From the NCBI GenBank assembly GCA_022760435.1, contig JALEFY010000030.1, forward strand, positions 1-64,000: 64,000 nt of DNA, written 5' to 3'. The translations under genes were made by a program, and so were the position numbers. Below, piece by piece: positions 17,168-25,521 of the stretch (its first letter is position 1; every line of letters begins with the position of its first letter). Origin of the DNA: Neomegalonema sp. (GTDB taxonomy: Bacteria; Pseudomonadota; Alphaproteobacteria; Rhodobacterales; Rhodobacteraceae). The notes under the pieces are model-generated. The model searched no databases and had not been told where the DNA came from. It saw nothing but the letters and a program-made list of their open reading frames with translations.

Positions 17168-18912
17168 GCGATGCGCGCCCGGAACTCTCGCTGGCCGATC
17201 TGATCGGCACCGAGCGCCGGGCGCTGCGCCTTGGCTCGGGGGTGCTGGTGCTCGCCAACCTGCTCTGGATCGGGCAGGCGGCGAGTATCGCGGTTGCGTT
17301 TGAGCGGCTGAGCGCGCCCGGTGCGCCCGTGGCGATCGGCGCGATCCTGCTGCCGGTGCTGTGTTTTCTGGGGCTGACGGCCCTGCGGCTGGGGCTCGAT
17401 GCGATCGGGCAAAGCCTGATCCGCGCCGCCGCCTCTCGTATCGTGACCGAGGCGCGCCGGGCCCTCGCTTTTCATTTGTCGATCGCCGCGCTCGGGGCCG
17501 AGACCCTGTCTTCGGGCGCTGCTGCCGCGCTCGGGGCTGAAAAGCTCGAGATGCTGCGCCCGGCGCTGATCCGCTTTGAGCCCGCGCGGCTGCGCGTCGC
17601 CGTCGTCCCGCTGATGATGCTGGCAGCGGTCGCCTGGATCTCCTGGGCGGCGGCGCTGGTGCTGCTCGTCGCCGGGCCGCTGATCCCGCTGTTTATGGCT
17701 CTGATCGGCATGGCGGCGCGTGAGGAGAGCGAGCGGCAGATGCTTCAGATCGGCAGCATGAACGCTGTGCTGCTCGACCGGCTGCGCGGGCTGGTCGATA
17801 TTCGCCTGATGGGGGCTGGTGAGCGTGTGGCGCTTGATTTCGAGCAGCGGGCCGAGGGGCTGCGCGCGCAGACCATGCGGGTGCTGCGCATCGCCTTTCT
17901 CTCCTCGGCGGTGCTGGAGCTGTTCGCCGCGCTCGGGGTGGCGATGATCGCGGTCTATATCGGCTTCTCGCTGCTCGGGGTGCTTGGCTTTGGCAGTTGG
18001 GGCGCGCCGATCTCGCTCGGGGGCGGGCTGTTTGTGCTGATGTTGGCGCCGGAGTTCTTTCAACCCCTGCGCGATTTCGCCGCCGCCTGGCATGATCGGG
18101 CCGCGGCGCGGGCGGTGGAGGCGGAGTTCGATGCGCTGCTCGCGGGGCAGGGCGCGCGGATCCTTGGCTTGGGCAAGCGCGCTGCGCCGTTGATCGGGGC
18201 GGGCCGGATCACGCTCGAGGCCGCGGCGCTGCGCGGGCTGGTGCTGCGCCAGCCGCTGAGCTTCCTGCCTGGCGAGAGGGTGGCGCTGATCGGGCCGAGC
18301 GGGGCGGGCAAGAGCACGCTGCTGGCTGCGATCGCGGGGCTTTTGCCGCTGGAGGGCGGGCGGATCGAGCTTGATGGCGTCCCGCTGACGCAGGCGAATG
18401 CCGATGCCTGGCGGGCGCGGCTGGCCTGGATCGGGCAGATGCCGAGCTTCCTCTCGGGCTCGCTGCGGGCGAATGTGGCGCTGGCCGGGAGCGCGGCGGA
18501 TCTGCCGGCGCTCGAAGCGGCGCTGCGGCGGGCGCAGGCGCAAGGGATCGTGGCGCGGGCACCGCGCGGGCTCGACACCAGACTTGGCGAGGCGGGCGAG
18601 GGCGTCTCGGGCGGGGAGGGGCGACGGCTCGCGATCGCACGGGCGGCGTTCAAGGCTGAGCAAGGGGCAGAGCAAGGGGAAGAGGGGGAGGCTGAGCGGG
18701 GCGCGCGCCTTGCCTGGGTCCTGGCCGATGAGCCGACCGCCGATCTCGATGCTCAGACCGCCGCCGAGGTGACAGGCGGGCTGCTGGCGCTCGCACAAGG
18801 CGGTAAAAACCGTGCCGGGCTGATCGTTGCGACCCATGATCCGGCGCTGATCGCGGCGATGGACCGGGTGGTGGATCTGCAAGAGGTACTGCAAGAGGGG
18901 CTGCGCGCATGA
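17164..18912 (+). CDS. cydD: Thiol reductant ABC exporter subunit CydD
   Basis: A 582-residue fused membrane/ATPase half-transporter. CydDC exports cysteine and glutathione to the periplasm and is needed to assemble cytochrome bd. The first ~310 residues carry six transmembrane helices; the nucleotide-binding domain has Walker A (GPSGAGKST), the signature (VSGGEGRRLAIARA), Walker B (AWVLADEPTADLD) and the H-loop (VATHDP). An unusual acidic Glu/Gly/Gln-rich insert of about 15 residues separates the signature from Walker B. The start is an ATGA overlap with tehA, and the stop overlaps cydC in the same way. The frame is open far upstream, but that part is a shadow of tehA. Confidence 0.95.
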   Translation: MSDARPELSLADLIGTERRALRLGSGVLVLANLLWIGQAASIAVAFERLSAPGAPVAIGAILLPVLCFLGLTALRLGLDAIGQSLIRAAASRIVTEARRALAFHLSIAALGAETLSSGAAAALGAEKLEMLRPALIRFEPARLRVAVVPLMMLAAVAWISWAAALVLLVAGPLIPLFMALIGMAAREESERQMLQIGSMNAVLLDRLRGLVDIRLMGAGERVALDFEQRAEGLRAQTMRVLRIAFLSSAVLELFAALGVAMIAVYIGFSLLGVLGFGSWGAPISLGGGLFVLMLAPEFFQPLRDFAAAWHDRAAARAVEAEFDALLAGQGARILGLGKRAAPLIGAGRITLEAAALRGLVLRQPLSFLPGERVALIGPSGAGKSTLLAAIAGLLPLEGGRIELDGVPLTQANADAWRARLAWIGQMPSFLSGSLRANVALAGSAADLPALEAALRRAQAQGIVARAPRGLDTRLGEAGEGVSGGEGRRLAIARAAFKAEQGAEQGEEGEAERGARLAWVLADEPTADLDAQTAAEVTGGLLALAQGGKNRAGLIVATHDPALIAAMDRVVDLQEVLQEGLRA

Positions 18913-20600
18913 GGCCGCTGCTCGATATTCTCTCGATGCTCTGGGCACAGCATCGGCGCGCGTTCCTGATCGGGTTGGCGCTGAGCGCGCTTGCGGTGCT
19001 GGCGGCGGTGGCGCTGCTCGGGCTCTCGGGCTGGTTCATCACCGCCAGCGCCCTGGCCGGGGCGGCGGGGATCGGGATCGGCTTTGATTTCTTCCGTCCG
19101 AGCGCCGGGGTGCGGTTTCTGGCGCTGCTGCGCACGGCGGCGCGTTATGGCGAGCGGGTGACCACCCATGAGGCGACGCTGGCGATGCTCGCTTCTTTGC
19201 GCTTGCGGCTGTTCCGAGGGCTCGCCGCGCGCCCGATCACGCAGGTGGAGGGGCTGCGCCGGGCGAGCCTGCTGCACCGGCTGACGGTGGATATTGACGC
19301 GCTCGACACGGTCTATCTGCGGCTGCTCGCGCCCTTGCTTGCGGCGATGAGCGCTCTTTTGGCGGCGGGGGGCTTGCTCGCGTGGCTGGTCGATCCGCTG
19401 GTGGCGGCGTTCGTTATGGGATGCCACCTGCTCGCTGGCGTCTGCGGCTTGCTCATCGGCGCCCGGCAAGCCGGCCCCTCTTCGCGGCGCCGCGCGGCGG
19501 CGCTGGAGGCGGTGCGGGGGCGGCTGATTGATCTGGCTCGGGCGCGCATCGAGCTGATCATGGCCGGGCGGCTGGCGGGGCAGCGAGAGGCGGTGATGGC
19601 GGCGCATGCGCGGGCGCAGCGCGATGAGCGGCGGCTCGATCGGCTCGAGATCCGCCTTGGCGCGCTGATCTCGGGCTTCACCGCGCTTGCCGTTGCTGGC
19701 GCGCTTATGATCGGAGCCGGGCTTGGCCTGCCGCTCGCCCGCATCGCACTTGGGGTCTTCAGCGCGCTGGCTTTGGGCGAGGCGGTGATGCCGCTGCTGC
19801 GCGGCGGGCTGGAGCTTGGTGCGATGGTGCGCGCGGCGCGGCGGGTGGGATCGGATCTGGCGCGCGAACGGACGCCGCTCCCGCATCCCGAAACCCCGCA
19901 TCCCCTGCCCCCGCACGCCGATCCTCCCGCAAGAGCCCCCGTCCTGCGGCTTGAGGGGGTGACGCTGACCCAAGGCACCCCGCCGCGCGTCCTGCTGCGC
20001 GATGTCTCGCTCAGCCTTGCTCCGGGCGAATGGCTGGCGCTGACCGGGGCGAGCGGGGCCGGTAAATCCTCGCTGCTGCGGGCCATTGCCGGGCTTGAGC
20101 CGGTGGCGGCCGGGCAGATCTTCGTGCTTGGTCATGGGTTTGCTGGGTTTGATGGGCTCGATGAGCCCGACCCCGACAGGATCGGCTATCTGCTCCAGCG
20201 CTCGGCGCTCTTTGCCGGCACGATCGGCGAGAATCTCGCTCTCGCCGCGCCGCTGTCCAGTGACAGCGCCCGGATCGCAGCACTCAAAGCGGTGTGTTTG
20301 TGGGAGGTTATCGAGGCGCGTGGCGGGCTTGATATGCGCTTGGGCGAAGGCGGCTCCGGGCTTTCGGGCGGCGAGATGAGGCGGCTGGCGCTGGCGCGGC
20401 TGATCCTGCGTGCGCCGCCGCTCCTTCTGCTCGACGAGCCGACCGAGGGGCTCGATGCGCCGCTGGCCGCGCAAGTGCTGGCCAATCTGCGCGCTGCCTT
20501 GCCACAATCGGCGGTGCTGCTGGCGAGCCACCGCTCCGCCGAGACCGAGGCCGCGGACCGGGTGCGCGCGCTCCGGAGCGTAAATCCCGCTCAAAAATAA
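18909..20600 (+). CDS. cydC: Thiol reductant ABC exporter subunit CydC
   Basis: A 563-residue partner of CydD. Six helices occupy roughly residues 15-300, with SGWFITASALAGAAG and FFRPSAGVRFLALLRTAARYGER typical of CydC. The ATPase half has Walker A (GASGAGKSS), the signature (GLSGGEMRRLALARL) and Walker B (LLLLDEPTEGLD). The ATG overlaps the cydD TGA by four bases, indicating coupled translation and 1:1 assembly. A Pro/His-rich linker (residues ~318-340) joins the two halves. It is followed 135 bases later by cydA, which appears to have its own promoter. Confidence 0.95.
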   Translation: MRPLLDILSMLWAQHRRAFLIGLALSALAVLAAVALLGLSGWFITASALAGAAGIGIGFDFFRPSAGVRFLALLRTAARYGERVTTHEATLAMLASLRLRLFRGLAARPITQVEGLRRASLLHRLTVDIDALDTVYLRLLAPLLAAMSALLAAGGLLAWLVDPLVAAFVMGCHLLAGVCGLLIGARQAGPSSRRRAAALEAVRGRLIDLARARIELIMAGRLAGQREAVMAAHARAQRDERRLDRLEIRLGALISGFTALAVAGALMIGAGLGLPLARIALGVFSALALGEAVMPLLRGGLELGAMVRAARRVGSDLARERTPLPHPETPHPLPPHADPPARAPVLRLEGVTLTQGTPPRVLLRDVSLSLAPGEWLALTGASGAGKSSLLRAIAGLEPVAAGQIFVLGHGFAGFDGLDEPDPDRIGYLLQRSALFAGTIGENLALAAPLSSDSARIAALKAVCLWEVIEARGGLDMRLGEGGSGLSGGEMRRLALARLILRAPPLLLLDEPTEGLDAPLAAQVLANLRAALPQSAVLLASHRSAETEAADRVRALRSVNPAQK

Positions 20601-20634
20601 CCGGATTTTAAAAGTCGCCTAATGATTGCGCTTC

Positions 20635-20648
20635 TTGACCTGCGTCAA
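20635..20648. promoter_or_regulatory. FNR/CRP-superfamily palindrome upstream of cydA
   Basis: TTGACCTGCGTCAA is a perfect TTGAC-N4-GTCAA palindrome 87 bases before the cydA ATG. This half-site is closer to Dnr/NnrR-type (nitric oxide sensing) than to canonical FNR sites. Control of cydABX by oxygen or nitric oxide would fit the role of cytochrome bd. Confidence 0.7.
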
Positions 20649-20735
20649 ACCGCCGGGCGGAATTTGCGCGTAAAGTCCCGACATATAACGCGAGTATCAT
20701 CATCGTGTTTAAGTCATTCTCTCGTGAGGACCGTC

Positions 20736-22361
20736 ATGGAAATCGACATCGTCACGCTGTCACGCCTGCAATTTGCGATGACCGCGATGTATCACTTCCT
20801 GTTCGTGCCGCTGACCCTTGGCCTCTCCCTGCTCGTTGCGATCATGGAAACCGTCTATGTGATGACGGATCGCCCGATCTGGCGGCAGATGACCAAGTTC
20901 TGGGGCACATTGTTCGGGATCAACTTTGTGCTCGGCGTTGCCACCGGCATCACCATGGAATTCCAGTTCGGCATGAACTGGAGCTATTACTCGCATTATG
21001 TGGGTGACATTTTCGGGGCACCGCTGGCGATCGAAGGCTTGATGGCCTTCTTTCTCGAGGCGACCTTTGTCGGCCTGTTTTTCTTTGGCTGGAACAAGCT
21101 CTCCAAGGTCGGGCATCTGGCCACGGCCTGGGCGGTGGCGCTGGGCTCGAACTTCTCCGCGCTGTGGATCCTGATCGCCAATGGCTGGATGCAGAACCCG
21201 GCCGGGGCGGTGTTCAACCCCGATACCATGCGCATGGAGATCGAGAGCTTTTACGAGGTGCTGTTCAACGAGGTCGCGCAGGCCAAGTTCGTGCACACCG
21301 TCTCGGCCGGTTATGTGACGGCGGCGGTGTTCGTGCTCGGTGTCTCGGCCTGGTATCTGCTCAAGGGGCGGCATGTCGCGCTGGCGCGGCGCTCGATCGC
21401 GGTGGCGGCGAGCTTTGGCCTGGCCTCGGCGCTCTCGGTCGTGGTGCTGGGGGACGAGTCGGGTTATGCGCTCACCGACCATCAGAAGATGAAACTCGCC
21501 GCGATCGAGGGCATGTGGGAGACCGAAGAGCCGCCGGCGGCCTTCACTCTGGTTGGCTGGCCCGACCAGGAAGCGCGTGAGACCCATTACGCCATCAAGA
21601 TCCCCGGCCTGATGGGGCTGATCGGCACCCGCTCGCTCAACACCGAGATGCCCGGCATCGACCAATTGGTTGAAAAGGCCGAAGGGCGGATCCGCTCGGG
21701 GCTGCTCGCCTATGATGCGCTGCTCGAGATCCGGGCGCAGAAGGGCAAAGCGGCGCCCGAGACCCGGGCGCGGTTCGAGGAGAATGGCAAGGATCTGGGC
21801 TATGCCCTGCTGCTCAAGCGCTATGTCGATGATCCGCGCAAGGCCAGTGATGCGCAGATCGAGCAGGCGGCCTGGGACACGGTGCCGATGGTGCTGCCGC
21901 TGTTCTGGTCGTTCCGTGTGATGGTGGGGCTTGGCTTCTTCTTCATCGGCTTGATGGCGTTCTTCTTCTGGATGTCCTCGTTCCGCGATCTGCGGGTGAG
22001 CCGGACCGCGCTGCGCATCGCCGTGCTCGCGATCCCGCTGCCCTGGATCGCTGCCGAGATGGGCTGGTTTGTCGCCGAGTTCGGGCGCCAGCCCTGGTCG
22101 GTCGAGGGCGTGTTGCCGACGGCGGTTGCAGTCAGCCAGCTTTCGGTGACGGAAGTCGCGATCACTCTGGCGGGCTTCGTGCTGTTCTACTCGGTGCTGT
22201 TCGTGATCGAGATGTCCCTGATGATCAAATATATCGGCAAGGGCCCGTATCTCGATGTCGAGGCGGTCGAGCAATGGGAGGCGGCACGGCGCGCTGATCG
22301 GCTCGCCCCCAGCCAGAGCGGCGGCTCGCGCGCGCATCCCTCTTTCACCCCGGCGGAGTAA
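20736..22361 (+). CDS. cydA: Cytochrome bd ubiquinol oxidase subunit I
   Basis: A 541-residue membrane subunit that oxidises ubiquinol and carries hemes b558, b595 and d. Conserved features are the N-terminal LSRLQFAMTAMYHFLFVPLT with heme ligand His20, the GINFVLGVATGITMEFQFGMNW segment (given here in part), and GWFVAEFGRQPW after a long hydrophilic Q-loop (~residues 240-400), so it belongs to the long-Q-loop class of E. coli. GAGGA lies six bases before the ATG at 20736; upstream ATGs in frame are not expected to be used. First gene of cydABX. Confidence 0.96.
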   Translation: MEIDIVTLSRLQFAMTAMYHFLFVPLTLGLSLLVAIMETVYVMTDRPIWRQMTKFWGTLFGINFVLGVATGITMEFQFGMNWSYYSHYVGDIFGAPLAIEGLMAFFLEATFVGLFFFGWNKLSKVGHLATAWAVALGSNFSALWILIANGWMQNPAGAVFNPDTMRMEIESFYEVLFNEVAQAKFVHTVSAGYVTAAVFVLGVSAWYLLKGRHVALARRSIAVAASFGLASALSVVVLGDESGYALTDHQKMKLAAIEGMWETEEPPAAFTLVGWPDQEARETHYAIKIPGLMGLIGTRSLNTEMPGIDQLVEKAEGRIRSGLLAYDALLEIRAQKGKAAPETRARFEENGKDLGYALLLKRYVDDPRKASDAQIEQAAWDTVPMVLPLFWSFRVMVGLGFFFIGLMAFFFWMSSFRDLRVSRTALRIAVLAIPLPWIAAEMGWFVAEFGRQPWSVEGVLPTAVAVSQLSVTEVAITLAGFVLFYSVLFVIEMSLMIKYIGKGPYLDVEAVEQWEAARRADRLAPSQSGGSRAHPSFTPAE

Positions 22362-22366
22362 ACGTC

Positions 22367-23515
22367 ATGATCTTGCATGAATTGATCGATTACGAGAGCC
22401 TGCGCCTGATCTGGTGGCTGCTGCTCGGAGTGCTGCTGATCGCCTTCGCCGCGACGGATGGCTTTGACATGGGCGTCGGGGCGCTGCTGCCCTTCGTCGC
22501 CAAGACCGATATGGAGCGGCGGATTGCCATCAACACCATCGGCCCGGTCTGGGAGGGCAATCAGGTCTGGTTCATCCTCGGCGGCGGTGCGATCTTCGCG
22601 GCCTGGCCGCCGCTCTATGCGGTGAGCTTCTCGGGCTTTTACCTCGCGATGTTCGTGGTGCTGGCGGCGCTGATCCTGCGTCCTGTCGCCTTCAAGTACC
22701 GCTCCAAGCGCGAGAGCCGGGCCTGGCGCTCCGGCTGGGACTGGGCGCTGTTCGTGGGCGGCGCGGTGCCGGCGATCATCTTCGGGGTCGCGGTGGGCAA
22801 TGTGCTGCAAGGCGCGCCGTTCCGCCTGACCGACGCGTTGTTGCCGGTCTATGAGGGCAGCTTCTTCGCCCTGCTCGACCCGTTCTCGCTGCTCTGCGGG
22901 CTCACCTCTTTCGCGATGATGCTGATGCATGGCGGCGCCTGGCTGAGCCTGAAGGCCAGCGGTGAGGTCGCCATCCGTGCCCGCCGCTACGGCGCCGTGG
23001 CGGCGCTGGCCGCGATCGTGCTGTTCGTGCTGAACGGCGTGCTGCTGGAGATGTTCGTCGAGGGCTACAGTTTCGTGCAGGCCCCGGTGACCGATGGGCC
23101 GTCCAACCCGCTTTACTCACAGGTGGTGCGCGGCGGTTCCTGGCTTGCGGCCTATGGCGAGCGCCCCTGGATCGCCATCGCCCCCGCGCTCGGGATCATC
23201 GGTGCGCTCGGGGCCTTGATCGGGATGCTGAGCCATCGCGAGGCGCTGACCTTCCTGTCCTCGAGCCTGTCGGTCTTCGGCATGATCTCGACGGTGGGGC
23301 TGACGATGTTCCCGTTCATTCTGCCCAGCTCGATCATGCCCGATGCCAGCCTGACGGTCTGGGACGCGAGCTCGAGCCATCAGACCCTGTTCAACATGCT
23401 GATCGCCACGGTGATCTTCCTGCCGATCATCCTCGCCTACACCGCCTGGGTCTACAAGGTGCTGTGGGGCAAGGTCGATGCGCAAGAGGTCGAGAAGACC
23501 GAAGGCGCCTACTAG
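22367..23515 (+). CDS. cydB: Cytochrome bd ubiquinol oxidase subunit II
   Basis: A 382-residue integral membrane subunit pairing with CydA. Typical CydB segments are ATDGFDMGVGALLPF, NTIGPVWEGNQVWFILGGG and the C-terminal SSHQTLFNMLIATVIFLPII. It starts five bases after cydA and is followed 26 bases later by cydX. The complete cydABX set with cydDC just upstream means that structural and assembly genes for bd oxidase are together. Confidence 0.96.
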   Translation: MILHELIDYESLRLIWWLLLGVLLIAFAATDGFDMGVGALLPFVAKTDMERRIAINTIGPVWEGNQVWFILGGGAIFAAWPPLYAVSFSGFYLAMFVVLAALILRPVAFKYRSKRESRAWRSGWDWALFVGGAVPAIIFGVAVGNVLQGAPFRLTDALLPVYEGSFFALLDPFSLLCGLTSFAMMLMHGGAWLSLKASGEVAIRARRYGAVAALAAIVLFVLNGVLLEMFVEGYSFVQAPVTDGPSNPLYSQVVRGGSWLAAYGERPWIAIAPALGIIGALGALIGMLSHREALTFLSSSLSVFGMISTVGLTMFPFILPSSIMPDASLTVWDASSSHQTLFNMLIATVIFLPIILAYTAWVYKVLWGKVDAQEVEKTEGAY

Positions 23516-23541
23516 GCAAGCGAGAAAAGAGGAGACCCGAT

Positions 23542-23679
23542 ATGTGGTATTTCACCTGGATCCTTGGCCTTGGGGTGGCGGTGATGTTCGCCGTGATCAA
23601 CGCCATGTGGCTCGAGAGCCGCGAGGATGAGCGCCGTCGGCTCGATAATGGCCATGACGAAAGGCCCGGCGAGCGCTGA
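23542..23679 (+). CDS. cydX: Small cytochrome bd subunit CydX (YbgT family)
   Basis: A 45-residue single-helix protein that binds CydA and stabilises the bd oxidase. It begins MWYFTWILGLGVAV, the family pattern of an aromatic N-terminus followed by one transmembrane helix, then AMWLESRED with the conserved acidic/tryptophan end and a charged tail (DERRRLDNGHDE). A GAGGAG ribosome-binding site precedes the ATG. Position directly after cydB confirms it. Genes of this size are often left out of annotations. Confidence 0.93.
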   Translation: MWYFTWILGLGVAVMFAVINAMWLESREDERRRLDNGHDERPGER

Positions 23680-23816
23680 GGCAATGACGGTGCGGCCTTA
23701 GCGGGCGGCACCGCATAACCAAACTGAAAACCAAGCTTTTTCAACGCGCCACCCGGCGCGAACAGGGGCGGCTTGCCGAGTGAGACCGGCGGGAGGCTCC
23801 CAGCAAGGAGGAGAAA

Positions 23817-25034
23817 ATGGCGCTTCCGACCCGTTCTCAATCGCGCGAGAGCTACTCGCCGCTCTATTTCCTGGCCGCGCTCGGATCGGGCGGGCTGATG
23901 GTCACCTTCTTCATGTGGCTGCTGTTCTGGGTGCCGCATAAGGGGCGCCCGGTGCCGATCTTTGAAGATATCTGGGCCGCATTGCAGGGCGGCGCGCTGC
24001 CGATGCAGGCGATGATCATCGCCGCCTGGGCCGGGATCGCCTTTTTCGCCGTGATGCTCATTCGCCTGCTGTGGTGGAATTTCAGCGCCTATGGCGCCTG
24101 GTCGAAGACGGCGGCCCATGCGGCCTTGCGCGCCTCCAATGACGAGACCCAGCTTCTGGCGATGCCGCTGGCAAGCGCGATGGCGGTCAATGGCGGCTTT
24201 ATCCTCGGGCTGGTCTTCGTGCCCGGCCTGTGGTCGGTGGTCGAGTACCTGTTCCCGCTGGCGCTGATCGCCTTTGTGCTGATCGGGATCTGGGCGCTGC
24301 GGCTGATGGGGAGCTTCTGGGGGCGGATCTTCACCCAAGGCGGCTTTGACTGCACCCGCAACAACAGCTTCTCGCAATTGCTACCGGCCTTTGCGCTGGC
24401 GATGGTCGGCGTGGGCCTTGCCGCCCCCGCCGCGATGAGTGGCGCGCCGATGGTGGCCGGGCTCTCCTTCATCCTGTCGAGCTTCTTCATCACCTCGGCG
24501 CTGCTGCTCGGCGCGCTCAAGCTGGTGCTGGGCCTGCGCGCGCTGATGGAGCAGGGCGCCAATGTGCAAAGCGCGCCCTCGCTGTGGATCGTGGTGCCGA
24601 TCCTGACCGTGATCGGCATCGCCCTCATGCGCCAGGAGCACGGGCTGCACGCCCATTTCGGTTCCCATGGGACGGCCGCTGACACGTTCTCGCTGCTGAC
24701 CAATTTCCTGTCACTGCAAGTTGCCTTCGCCCTGTTTGGCTGGGTGGTGCTGAGCCGCACCCGCTATTTCGCGCGCTTCGTCTGGGGCGCGGAGAGCTCG
24801 GCAGGCTCCTATGCGCTGGTGTGCCCGGCGGTGGCGCTGTCGGTGATGATGCAGTTCTTCGTCAACAAGGGGCTGGTCGCGGTCGGACTGATCGAGAAAT
24901 TCGGCGTCGCCTATTGGCTGCTGAGTGCGCTCGCCGTGCTGCTGCAACTGGCCGCGATCATCCTGGTGCTGCGGCTCAATGCCAAGCATCTGCGCGCCGG
25001 CAACTCGGGCCCGCTCGCCCAGCCAGCCGAATGA
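23817..25034 (+). CDS. Ten-helix membrane protein of a periplasmic sulfur cluster (TsoY-like, uncertain)
   Basis: A 405-residue membrane protein with about ten hydrophobic segments. The layout resembles the SLAC1/TehA fold but the sequence is distinct from the TDT gene at 16.2 kb. A single conserved-looking cysteine, Cys179, sits in GGFDCTRNNSFSQ between two helices. Some pipelines label similar proteins TsoY family (seleno)protein; I recall this and could not check it. It shares an operon direction and close spacing with a periplasmic DsrE-like protein and a periplasmic rhodanese (36 and 14 bases between genes), so movement of a sulfur species across the membrane is the likely theme. A strong AGGAGGAG site precedes the ATG. 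Confidence 0.72.
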   Translation: MALPTRSQSRESYSPLYFLAALGSGGLMVTFFMWLLFWVPHKGRPVPIFEDIWAALQGGALPMQAMIIAAWAGIAFFAVMLIRLLWWNFSAYGAWSKTAAHAALRASNDETQLLAMPLASAMAVNGGFILGLVFVPGLWSVVEYLFPLALIAFVLIGIWALRLMGSFWGRIFTQGGFDCTRNNSFSQLLPAFALAMVGVGLAAPAAMSGAPMVAGLSFILSSFFITSALLLGALKLVLGLRALMEQGANVQSAPSLWIVVPILTVIGIALMRQEHGLHAHFGSHGTAADTFSLLTNFLSLQVAFALFGWVVLSRTRYFARFVWGAESSAGSYALVCPAVALSVMMQFFVNKGLVAVGLIEKFGVAYWLLSALAVLLQLAAIILVLRLNAKHLRAGNSGPLAQPAE

Positions 25035-25069
25035 GTTTTCCAACCACCAACATCAAAGGGAGAAACCCC

Positions 25070-25507
25070 ATGAAGAAACTGATTGCTGCCCTCCTGCTGA
25101 GCGGCACCGCGCTGTTCGGCGCTCAGGCCCAGGCCGAAGAGGCGGAAAAGGTGCTGACCATCGTCACCTCCGACAATGCCCAGACCCAGCTCATGAGCAT
25201 GGTGCTGACCATGCAGGCGATCAAGAAAGGGGCCTCGGCGCAGGTGCTGCTCTGCGGAGCGGGGGGCGATCTCGCGCTCAAGGATGCGCCCGAAAGCGCC
25301 ACCGCCCCGCAAGCGCCCAAGGGCATGAGCCCGCAGGGGCTGATGCAGATGATCATGAGCAAGGGCGGCAAGGTCGAGGTCTGCGCGATCTATCTGCCGA
25401 ACAAGGGTCTCGGCGCCGAAGCGCTGCTCGATGGCATCACCGCCGCCAAGCCGCCGGTCATCGCCGAGCAGATGCTCGATGACGACACCACCGTTCTGAC
25501 TTTCTAA
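25070..25507 (+). CDS. Periplasmic DsrE/DsrF-like sulfur-relay protein
   Basis: A 145-residue protein with a Sec signal (MKKLIAALLLSGTALFGAQA, cleavage near residue 22) followed by a DsrE-like fold: KVLTIVTSDNAQTQLMSMV, a buried strand AQVLLCGAGGDLAL and KVEVCAIYLPNKGLG. Cys62 and Cys105 are candidate persulfide carriers; DsrE proteins pass sulfane sulfur in relays. Periplasmic location is unusual for cytosolic DsrE but fits the exported rhodanese immediately downstream. Start chosen at the signal peptide; the frame is open earlier but overlaps the upstream gene. Confidence 0.85.
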   Translation: MKKLIAALLLSGTALFGAQAQAEEAEKVLTIVTSDNAQTQLMSMVLTMQAIKKGASAQVLLCGAGGDLALKDAPESATAPQAPKGMSPQGLMQMIMSKGGKVEVCAIYLPNKGLGAEALLDGITAAKPPVIAEQMLDDDTTVLTF

Positions 25508-25521
25508 GGGAGAGCCTGCCA

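Noticed and set aside
16912-18948. A 678-codon minus-strand frame over cydD
   Set aside because: Low-complexity Arg/Gln/Pro composition and antisense to a well-recognised CydD.
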